Source: Thermoplasmata archaeon (GTDB taxonomy: Archaea > Thermoplasmatota > Thermoplasmata > Lutacidiplasmatales > UBA184). From it: a stretch of 6,588 bases of DNA. Shown in pieces: positions 1 through 5,011 of this stretch (positions within the stretch are counted from its first letter, which is position 1; the number at the start of each line of letters is the position of its first letter). The notes under the pieces were generated by a model. The model did not search any database. It saw nothing but the letters and a program-made list of their open reading frames with translations, and was not told the origin of the DNA. Position numbers and translations under genes: made by a program. The stretch lies in contig JASIEC010000143.1 in the NCBI GenBank assembly GCA_030046135.1, forward strand, positions 1 through 6,588, given 5' to 3'.

Positions 1-2931
1 GACGTCTACGGGGACGCCGTGAACATCGCCTCCCGGATCGAGCCGCTCGCCGAACCCGGGGGGGTCTGTCTCACCGGGCCCGTCTTCGAGCAGGTCCAGA
101 ACAAGCTCCCGTACCCGCTCCGCCTCCTCGACCGCGCCCCGCTCAAGAACATCGAGACCCCGGTGAGCGTCTACCGGATCGAGCTCCCCTGGACGCCCCC
201 CACGCTCGCGGAGGCGACCCCGTTCACCGGCCGCGGGACCGAGCTGGACCGCCTCCGAAAGGCGCTCGCGGGCGTCGAAGGAGGACGCGGGGGCACGATC
301 GCGATCTCGGGAGAGGCCGGGGCTGGGAAGACGAGGCTCGCGGCAGAGTTCGCCTCGAAGGCGGAGCGGGACGGGGTGCGCCTCCTCCGGGGGCGGGGCG
401 ACCGGGGAGGGATCTCGGCCCCGCTCGCGATGTGGTCGGAGGCGATCCGGAGCTTCGCGCGCGACGCCCCGGCCCCCCTCCTCTACAAGGCCGCGGCCGA
501 CTGCGGCGCGGAGATCTCCCAGCTGGTCCCCGAACTTCGGAGCCGCCTCGGCCCGGGCGCGGACGCCCCGCCCGAGGGCGAGCCGTCGCGGCTCCGCCTC
601 TTCGAGGGGGTCCTCCGCTTCCTCGACAATCTCGCGCACGAATCCCCGCTCGTGGTCCTCCTCGACGACGTCCAGTGGGCGGACGCGTCGTCGCTCCAGC
701 TGCTCGAGCACGTCGCTCGGCATCTCGCGGGGCGCCGGGTCCTGCTCGTCCTGGCCTACCGGGACGAGCCCCCCGCGGAGGCCGAGGCGACCGCGGCGCT
801 CGTCGAGTCGCTCTCCCACGAGCACCTCCTCGAGAGGATCGCCCTTCCCCGCCTCGACGCCGGGACCTCGTCCCAGATGCTCCTCAAGCTCCTCGGCGGC
901 CGGCTCCCGGCGTCCGGCGGGGACCTCGCCGCCCGACTGTTCGAGAAGTCCGGCGGGAACCCGCGGATCCTCGAGGAGATCGCCCGCGCCCTGGTCGAGG
1001 AAGGGTCCCTCGTCTGGACGGAGGCCGGCTGGGCCCCCAAGGCGGGGGTCGACCTGCGCCTCCCCCCGGGGGTCCGCTCGATCGTCCGTCGACGTCTCTC
1101 GCAGCTCGACCGGGGGACCGTCGACGTCCTGCGCCAGGCGTCGGTGCTCGGCGCCACGTTCACGTTCGACGCCCTCGCGCGCGTCACGAGCCTGGCCCCC
1201 GACCCGCTGCTAGAGCGCCTCGAGGAGGCGCTCCGCCTACGGATCCTCGAGGAAGAGGGGACCGGGTCCGGCCGGTCCCGGTACGTCTTCGCGGACCGGC
1301 CGGTCCAGGAGACGCTGTACGAGGAGATCAGCCTCGTCCGGCGGGCGCGCTACCACGCCGACGCCGCGAGGGCCCTCGCGTCGCTGGTCGCGGAGGGGGC
1401 GACCGTCCCCGCGGCCGAGCTCGCGCACCACTACCTCCTCGCGAACGACTACGCGAACGCGCTCGAGCAGACGCTGCGGGCGGCCGACGAGGCGGTCCGC
1501 CTCTTCGCCCGCGAGGAGGCGCTCCGGCAGTACGCGCTCGCCGGCGAGCTGCTGGAGTCGCGGCCGGACGAGAAGCGCCGGGCCGAGGTCCTCTTCAAGG
1601 TCGGCGAACAGCTCAACGTCCTCGGGCGGCACGCCGAGGCGTACCGGTCGTTCCGGGAGGCGGCCGAGACGTTCGAGAGACTCGGGCTCCGCGTCGAGGC
1701 GGGCGAGACCCACCGGAGCATCGCCCGCCGGATCCAGGCCCAGAACGACCCCGTCCGGGCCCTGGAGCACCTCGAGCGGGCGCGCGCGCTCCTCGAGGGG
1801 GGCCCGCCGAGCGTCGAGCTCGCCCGGCTCTACGACACCTGGGGGGTCGTCCTCTTCCAAGCCGTGCGGATCCCGGAGGCGTCCGAGAGGTGGCGCCGGG
1901 CGATCGAGATCGCCTCGAAGGTCGGGGACCGGAAGATCGAGGCGTCCGCCCGGATGATGCTCGCCGCGGTCGCCGCGCCGGGGGAGACGGCGACGGTCTG
2001 GGAGAACCTCGACCGGGCCCTCGCGCTCGCCCGGGAGGCGAGCGCCTGGACGGTGATCCCGAACGTCCTCCTGCTGAAGGCGATCGCGCTCCTCCACGTC
2101 CGGGGCGACGGACGGGGGGCGCTCCGGGCGACGGAGGACGCGATCGAATTCGCCCGCAAGGGGCGGGACGTCCTCCACGAGAAGATCCTCGAGGGCGGCA
2201 TGGCGGCGTACATCGACTGGCGACTCGGCGACCTCGGGCGGGCCGAGCAGCTCGCGGCCGGCCACCGCGAGTACGCGGCGGGGGATCCGCGACGCGAGCG
2301 GCCGACCGCGATCGCCGTGCTCGCCGAGGTGGCCCTCGCGCGGGGCGACGTCGAGCGCGCCGAGAAGCTCCTCTGGGAGGCGGAGCGCCTGCTCGCGGAC
2401 GGCGGGGACTGGACCGAGAGCTCGCAGACGGAGATCGCCCTCGCCCGGTGCGCTCTCGCCCGGCACCGGACGACCCCGGCGATCGAGCACCTTCGGAGGT
2501 CCTACGCCCTCTGCCGGAAGGCCGGGCCCTCGGCGATGGACGCGATCTTCCTGCTCGAGACCCTCTCGCTGCTCGTCCGGGCCTCCCTCGACGCGGACCA
2601 GCCGGCCGCGGCGAGGAAGGAGCTCGACGAACTCCGCGCGTTCGCGACGACGTTCGAGGAGCCGCTCGGCCGGGCGTTCCTCGCGAGGACCGAGGGATGG
2701 GTCTACGCCCACGAGAAGTCGTTCGCCGCCGCGGTCGTGTCGCTCACGGAGTCCGCCACGCTCTGGGAGCGTCTCGGCTGGCAGTACGAGCGGGCCCAGA
2801 CGCTCCTCTCGCTCGCCGGCGCGCTTCGGGGCGCGGGGGAGGAGCCGCGGGCGATCGAGGTCACCGATCGGGCCCAGGAGCTGCTCACCAAGTCCGGAGC
2901 GCCGCCCGCGTCGGGAAGTCGGCCCACGTAG
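1..2931 (+). CDS. Class III nucleotide cyclase / STAND ATPase / TPR signalling protein, 5'-truncated by the window
   Basis: The reading frame is open from base 1 and ends at TAG, giving 976 visible residues. The first codons read DVYGDAVNIASR, the conserved C-terminal signature of class III adenylyl/guanylyl cyclases; N8 and R12 sit at the transition-state-stabilising positions and D1 at the base-recognition position. The metal-binding aspartates would lie upstream, so activity cannot be judged. After a short linker (about 60-75) comes an AAA_16/STAND-type NTPase: Walker A GEAGAGKT at 104-111, Walker B-like LVVLLDDVQWAD at 217-228, and the family motif GGNP at 318-321. A winged-helix-like part with FADRPVQETLYEE (about 430-442) follows. 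From about 470 to 950 lie helix pairs rich in Ala, Leu, Arg and Glu, typical of degenerate TPRs. No membrane segment is visible. The family is thought to couple ligand or partner sensing by ATPase and TPR parts to cyclic-nucleotide synthesis; the ligand is unknown. The GTG at 19 is inside the cyclase motif and is not a start. Confidence 0.93.
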   Translation, partial: DVYGDAVNIASRIEPLAEPGGVCLTGPVFEQVQNKLPYPLRLLDRAPLKNIETPVSVYRIELPWTPPTLAEATPFTGRGTELDRLRKALAGVEGGRGGTIAISGEAGAGKTRLAAEFASKAERDGVRLLRGRGDRGGISAPLAMWSEAIRSFARDAPAPLLYKAAADCGAEISQLVPELRSRLGPGADAPPEGEPSRLRLFEGVLRFLDNLAHESPLVVLLDDVQWADASSLQLLEHVARHLAGRRVLLVLAYRDEPPAEAEATAALVESLSHEHLLERIALPRLDAGTSSQMLLKLLGGRLPASGGDLAARLFEKSGGNPRILEEIARALVEEGSLVWTEAGWAPKAGVDLRLPPGVRSIVRRRLSQLDRGTVDVLRQASVLGATFTFDALARVTSLAPDPLLERLEEALRLRILEEEGTGSGRSRYVFADRPVQETLYEEISLVRRARYHADAARALASLVAEGATVPAAELAHHYLLANDYANALEQTLRAADEAVRLFAREEALRQYALAGELLESRPDEKRRAEVLFKVGEQLNVLGRHAEAYRSFREAAETFERLGLRVEAGETHRSIARRIQAQNDPVRALEHLERARALLEGGPPSVELARLYDTWGVVLFQAVRIPEASERWRRAIEIASKVGDRKIEASARMMLAAVAAPGETATVWENLDRALALAREASAWTVIPNVLLLKAIALLHVRGDGRGALRATEDAIEFARKGRDVLHEKILEGGMAAYIDWRLGDLGRAEQLAAGHREYAAGDPRRERPTAIAVLAEVALARGDVERAEKLLWEAERLLADGGDWTESSQTEIALARCALARHRTTPAIEHLRRSYALCRKAGPSAMDAIFLLETLSLLVRASLDADQPAAARKELDELRAFATTFEEPLGRAFLARTEGWVYAHEKSFAAAVVSLTESATLWERLGWQYERAQTLLSLAGALRGAGEEPRAIEVTDRAQELLTKSGAPPASGSRPT

Positions 2932-2989
2932 CGCGCGTACTCGAGAGCGCCACCCCGTCGCGGACTGGGGCCGGGTCCGATCGTTCCCA

Positions 2990-3007
2990 CGCGGGTTCTC
3001 GCCCGCG
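2990..3007. repeat. GC-rich inverted repeat between the cyclase gene and the small orphan gene
   Basis: CGCGGG (2990-2995) and CCCGCG (3002-3007) are perfect complements around a six-base loop, TTCTCG. It begins 58 bases after the cyclase stop codon and lies about 17 bases before the TATA-like island of the next gene. It could be a transcript-end hairpin or an upstream binding site. No T-tract follows, and in DNA this GC-rich a six-base arm can arise by chance. The rest of the spacer 2932-3023 shows nothing else I can name. Confidence 0.25.
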
Positions 3008-3023
3008 GCTCCAACCGCCCTCC

Positions 3024-3029
3024 CATAAC
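3024..3029 (+). promoter_or_regulatory. TATA-like element of the 89-residue orphan gene
   Basis: The AT-rich core ATAA at 3025-3028 stands alone in a C/G-rich stretch and is centred about 25 bases before the ATG at 3051. That is the archaeal TATA-to-start distance, so the mRNA should begin at or next to the start codon (leaderless). The box is a weak match to an archaeal TATA consensus; position is the main evidence. Confidence 0.5.
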
Positions 3030-3031
3030 CC

Positions 3032-3049
3032 CCGACGGTCTCTCGTCGG
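3032..3049. promoter_or_regulatory. Putative operator, inverted repeat CCGACG-N6-CGTCGG
   Basis: CCGACG (3032-3037) and CGTCGG (3044-3049) are perfect inverted arms around GTCTCT. The site starts a few bases after the TATA island and ends one base before the ATG, so it covers the expected transcription start; a bound dimer there would block initiation. The core CGACG-N6-CGTCG recurs at 4085-4100 in front of the zinc-finger gene, which supports a shared dimeric regulator. Protein binding is inferred, not shown. Confidence 0.45.
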
Positions 3050-3050
3050 C

Positions 3051-3320
3051 ATGCAGCTCCGTCACCCGGAATCGGACGACCCCATCGGACGGGCCCTCGA
3101 CTGCGCCGTCCGCTGCGCGAAGGATGGGACGCAGGACCACCCGCTGACCCCGGAGCTGTTCTGGGAGGAGCTCAAGCGGGACGGATTCTTCTTCCCGAAG
3201 GACCCGCCGGGGGCCGACGAGCACGGGCGGTTCTTCGCCCATCTCGTGCTCGACCACGCCGTCGCCCTCCAAAGGATCACGGGCAACACGGCGTTGCACC
3301 ACTACTGGGCGACCGGTTGA
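3051..3320 (+). CDS. Small orphan protein, 89 residues, function unknown
   Basis: I do not recognise a family. The ATG at 3051 was chosen because a TATA-like island lies about 25 bases upstream and an inverted repeat ends next to it. The same frame is open far upstream through the cyclase gene, but that part is an Arg/Pro/Gly-rich shadow, whereas composition turns normal from this ATG onward. The product is about 10 kDa, has no signal peptide or membrane segment, and carries two cysteines (C18, C22) and six histidines. A middle section, LTPELFWEELKRDGFFFP (32-49), looks like an amphipathic helix followed by an aromatic turn. FFAHLVLDHAVALQRITG (61-78) looks like a second helix, and the tail is HHYWATG. 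This suggests a compact helical domain. No DNA-binding or catalytic motif is visible. It converges on the zinc-finger gene and shares its putative operator. Confidence 0.72.
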   Translation: MQLRHPESDDPIGRALDCAVRCAKDGTQDHPLTPELFWEELKRDGFFFPKDPPGADEHGRFFAHLVLDHAVALQRITGNTALHHYWATG

Positions 3321-3363
3321 TTCCCGGAGGCTCGGTGACCCGGCGACCGCTCTCGGGTGGGAG

Positions 3364-3411
3364 CGCGTAGAGCTCGTCCGTCGGGCTGGAAGGGGCCCGG
3401 GCCTCTACGCG
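3364..3411. repeat. Long-loop inverted repeat at the convergent 3' ends
   Basis: CGCGTAGAG (3364-3372) is a perfect complement of CTCTACGCG (3403-3411), separated by 30 bases that contain the self-complementary GGGCCCGGGC. The distal arm includes the TAG stop codon (3405-3407) of the minus-strand zinc-finger gene. The element fills most of the 84-base gap between convergent genes, so a bidirectional transcript-end structure is possible. There is no poly-T run, which archaeal terminators normally use, so the role is uncertain. Confidence 0.3.
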
Positions 3412-4073
3412 ATGGGGGTTCCGCCGCGGCAGACCGGGCAGACGGTCGACCACGGCGCGTTGGCGGCGTGGCACCCGGGGCAGATCCACGCCCTGTTCCG
3501 GATCGAAAGGCCGCCCGAGACGGTCGACGAGGACCCCCCGTTCCACGGGGGCGACGAGGGAGCCCGGGAGGCGTTCGAGAGACTTGCCGGGGGCGGGTCT
3601 CGGAACGCGCTCGACGTGGGGAGCCGGGGGCCCCAGGCGGGGAAGGGCATCGCTCGACCGATCGGAGCGACGGGCCGGCCCTCCCTTCGCTCGGGAGCGA
3701 CGGCCGGCGGGTTCCGGACCTCGGGGAGGTCGGCAGGCTTGCGATCCGAGGGGACGTCACGCACACGGGGCTGCTCGGCGACCGACCAGAGCCGGCGAAG
3801 GAGGTTCGGGAAGTCGTAGAGGCCCTCCCGGACCGTGGCCCCGGAGGGCTCCGCCGTCGCGGTCTCGGGACGGCCGCTCGCTCCCCCGGGGAGGAGACCG
3901 CGGGGGGACTCCGGAGGGGCGGCGACCGGCGGAGACTCTGAGGATCCCGCCGCGGGGCCCGAGGGATGCAACGCGGGTGGCCCCGCCCGCTCGACCTCCG
4001 GGTCCCGGATCTCCTCGACCGGTTCCCACGCGCTCAGGATGTACACTCGCGAAAGTCGAAGCTGCTCGGCCAT
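3405..4073 (-). CDS. Pro-rich, probably disordered protein with C-terminal four-Cys zinc finger
   Basis: This 222-residue protein has three visible parts. Residues 1-28 form a charged, possibly folded N-terminal segment (RLSRVYILSAWEPVEEIRD). Residues 30-190 are rich in Pro, Ser, Ala, Gly and Arg and look disordered, with one more ordered island around 82-100 (VREGLYDFPNLLRRLWSV). Residues 196-215 carry W-x-C-x2-C-x3-N-x6-C-x2-C (W196, C198, C201, N205, C212, C215). That spacing fits a RanBP2-type finger but also the common archaeal C-x2-C / C-x2-C zinc ribbon, so the class is open. Such fingers bind nucleic acid or protein. The strand was chosen because of the intact finger, which ends seven residues before the stop, and because a TATA-like island and a palindrome lie just before the ATG. 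There is no membrane segment or signal peptide. It diverges from vapBC and converges with the small orphan gene. Exact function unknown. Confidence 0.72.
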   Translation of the reverse strand: MAEQLRLSRVYILSAWEPVEEIRDPEVERAGPPALHPSGPAAGSSESPPVAAPPESPRGLLPGGASGRPETATAEPSGATVREGLYDFPNLLRRLWSVAEQPRVRDVPSDRKPADLPEVRNPPAVAPERREGRPVAPIGRAMPFPAWGPRLPTSSAFRDPPPASLSNASRAPSSPPWNGGSSSTVSGGLSIRNRAWICPGCHAANAPWSTVCPVCRGGTPIA

Positions 4074-4083
4074 CGGTAGGACG

Positions 4084-4101
4084 ACGACGCTCGAGCGTCG
4101 T
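4084..4101. promoter_or_regulatory. 18-base perfect palindrome, putative operator of the zinc-finger gene
   Basis: ACGACGCTCGAGCGTCGT reads the same on both strands with no mismatch. It sits between the TATA-like island (4110-4115) and the ATG at 4073, over the expected transcription start near 4087. Its CGACG-N6-CGTCG core is identical in half-sites and spacing to the site at 3033-3048 before the small orphan gene. A dimeric repressor site is the simplest reading. Confidence 0.55.
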
Positions 4102-4102
4102 T

Positions 4103-4123
4103 CCTCGCCTTAATAGGGCGAGG
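4103..4123 (-). promoter_or_regulatory. TATA-like element of the zinc-finger gene, enclosed in an inverted repeat
   Basis: Read on the minus strand, TATTAA (4110-4115) is the only AT-rich island in the spacer near this gene. Transcription should start about 25 bases downstream, leaving a leader of roughly 14 bases without a Shine-Dalgarno sequence. The island is flanked by perfect 7-base arms CCTCGCC (4103-4109) and GGCGAGG (4117-4123), so a symmetric protein could cover the TATA box and compete with TBP. Confidence 0.5.
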
Positions 4124-4160
4124 GTCCACCCGAACCCTCTCCGTCGCACCGCGGCTCGTC

Positions 4161-4178
4161 TCGGGGGAATGCCCCCGA
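4161..4178. repeat. Tight hairpin in the divergent spacer
   Basis: TCGGGGG (4161-4167) pairs with CCCCCGA (4172-4178) around a four-base loop, AATG, giving a strong 7-base stem. It lies between the zinc-finger gene promoter and the vapBC promoter, about 60 bases upstream of the vapB TATA element. No T-run follows. It may separate or regulate the two divergent promoters; no function can be read from sequence alone. The remaining spacer shows no further gene. Confidence 0.3.
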
Positions 4179-4238
4179 AGTCTCCCTAAGATCCGGGGGA
4201 CGCGGCGGGCCACCCTTCCCGTCCCCCGAGCGATCTCT

Positions 4239-4245
4239 CATATAC
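4239..4245 (+). promoter_or_regulatory. TATA element of the vapBC operon
   Basis: CATATAC is the clearest TATA box in the window. Its centre lies 26 bases before the vapB ATG at 4268, which predicts a leaderless vapBC mRNA starting at or within a few bases of that ATG. Confidence 0.6.
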
Positions 4246-4248
4246 GCA

Positions 4249-4261
4249 TGAACCATGTTCA
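4249..4261. promoter_or_regulatory. Putative autoregulatory operator of vapBC
   Basis: TGAAC (4249-4253) and GTTCA (4257-4261) are inverted arms around CAT, placed between TATA box and ATG. VapB-type antitoxins usually bind short palindromes in their own promoter, alone or with the toxin, so this is the best candidate site. The arms are short, and the half-site differs from the CGACG sites in front of the two neighbouring genes. Confidence 0.4.
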
Positions 4262-4267
4262 GGACCC

Positions 4268-4507
4268 ATGACGGTCGTCCAGACGCGGCTGCCGGACCTC
4301 GAGTACGAGCTCCTCCGTCGGCGGGCCCGCTCCGAGCATCGGCCCATCCAGGATGTGGTGCGAGAGGCGATCCGGCACCATGTGCTGTCGGATACCGTCG
4401 ACCCGACCGACCCGATCTTCCGGGACCTGGGCGGGCCCCGGGCTCGACGGGGCCGCGACCGCACGTCGGAGCGGGTCGATCAGCTGCTCTACGCGGCCCC
4501 CCCATGA
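4268..4507 (+). CDS. vapB: VapB-family antitoxin, ribbon-helix-helix
   Basis: This 79-residue protein starts with a short strand (TVVQTRLPDLE) followed by two helices (about 11-21 and 27-40, IQDVVREAIRHHV). That is the ribbon-helix-helix DNA-binding fold, which dimerises and represses its own operon. The C-terminal part has DPIFRDLGG (48-56) and ends SERVDQLLY, the pattern of the flexible toxin-neutralising tail in VapB proteins that pair with PIN toxins. Its stop overlaps the toxin start as ATGA, so the two are translationally coupled. The ATG at 4268 is supported by a TATA box 26 bases upstream. An alternative label is a generic CopG/Arc-type antitoxin; the pairing with a PIN protein makes VapB the better name. 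Confidence 0.87.
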   Translation: MTVVQTRLPDLEYELLRRRARSEHRPIQDVVREAIRHHVLSDTVDPTDPIFRDLGGPRARRGRDRTSERVDQLLYAAPP

Positions 4508-4938
4508 TCTTTGTCGATACCTCGGCGTGGTACGCTCTCCTGGCGAAGAACGACGTGCACCACGAGGAGGCCGAGACGTTCCTCCGGGAGATCGCCCAGG
4601 GTCGGTTCGGGGCCCCCGTGACCACCGATTACGTCCTCGACGAGGCGTTCACGTTGCTCCGCATGAGGCAAGGCATCGAGCCCGTCCGAAGGTTGGTGGA
4701 TCTCCTTCGGCGAAGTCCCACCGTCCGTCGGGTGAGGATCGGCGAGACCGTGTTCGAAGCGAGCGTGGACCTCATGCTCTCCCACCCCGACAAGACCTGG
4801 AGCCTCACGGACTGCACGAGCTTTGTCACGATGCGCGAGACCGGGATCGCTCGGGCGTTCACCCTCGACCACAACTTCGCGGAAGCGGGGTTCGAGGTGC
4901 TGCCCCAGCCCTGGGGGAGCGCCCCCAGGCACGCGTAA
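4504..4938 (+). CDS. vapC: VapC-family toxin, PIN-domain ribonuclease
   Basis: This is a 144-residue PIN-domain protein, the normal length for VapC. It opens with MIFVDTSAWYALL, giving the first catalytic Asp at D5. E47 (in VLDEAFTLL), D103 (in SLTDCTSF) and D122 (in TLDHNF) fill the other acidic positions of the Mg2+-dependent active site, so the enzyme looks intact. VapC toxins cleave RNA, often initiator tRNA or rRNA, and stop translation until VapB binds them; the target here is unknown. The frame is open back to 4255, but the ATG at 4504 is the right start because the conserved first strand begins there and it overlaps the vapB stop by four bases. It converges with the phosphodiesterase gene 57 bases away. 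Confidence 0.93.
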   Translation: MIFVDTSAWYALLAKNDVHHEEAETFLREIAQGRFGAPVTTDYVLDEAFTLLRMRQGIEPVRRLVDLLRRSPTVRRVRIGETVFEASVDLMLSHPDKTWSLTDCTSFVTMRETGIARAFTLDHNFAEAGFEVLPQPWGSAPRHA

Positions 4939-4988
4939 CGGTCGCGCCGTGCCCGCGGGTCAGGTCGAGACGCGTGCCGGGCGCTCGC

Positions 4989-5011
4989 CCCCGGGTCACC
5001 GGAACCCGGGG
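4989..5011. repeat. Strong GC hairpin over the end of the phosphodiesterase gene
   Basis: CCCCGGGT (4989-4996) pairs with ACCCGGGG (5004-5011) around a seven-base loop. The stem includes the last codons and overlaps the TGA stop (4996-4998) of the minus-strand phosphodiesterase, and it lies in or near the 3' region of the convergent vapC transcript. It could protect or end either mRNA. No T-tract follows on either strand, so it is not a classical intrinsic terminator. Confidence 0.3.

Noticed and set aside
19..21. GTG as the start of the cyclase gene
   Set aside because: It encodes the Val of the conserved VNIASR motif, and the frame is open to base 1 with conserved residues before it; the gene is simply cut by the window.
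1237..2712. 491-codon open frame on the minus strand
   Set aside because: It is antisense to the TPR part of the signalling protein and is rich in Arg, Pro and Glu, as expected from high-GC third positions; no domain is recognisable.
432..3320. 962-codon open frame on the plus strand
   Set aside because: Up to 3050 it is an Arg/Pro/Gly-rich shadow of the cyclase-ATPase gene in another frame. Only the last 89 codons (from the ATG at 3051) look like a real protein.
3357..4189. Several plus-strand open frames over the zinc-finger gene
   Set aside because: They are Arg/Gly/Pro-rich with no motif, while the minus strand has an intact four-Cys finger and a promoter with palindrome.
4074..4267. 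CRISPR, tRNA or insertion-sequence end in the divergent spacer
   Set aside because: I found no repeated units, no tRNA-like arms or conserved loop, and no transposase remnant; only the promoters, palindromes and one hairpin are supported.
4248..4271. Seven-codon mini-ORF (MNHVQDP) whose stop overlaps the vapB start as ATGA
   Set aside because: It starts only about six bases after the TATA centre, so the expected transcript would begin after it. It is worth reviving only if the mapped start is further upstream.
4255..4938. Longer version of the vapC frame starting at 4255
   Set aside because: The added 83 codons are a shadow of vapB; the PIN domain begins exactly at the ATG at 4504.
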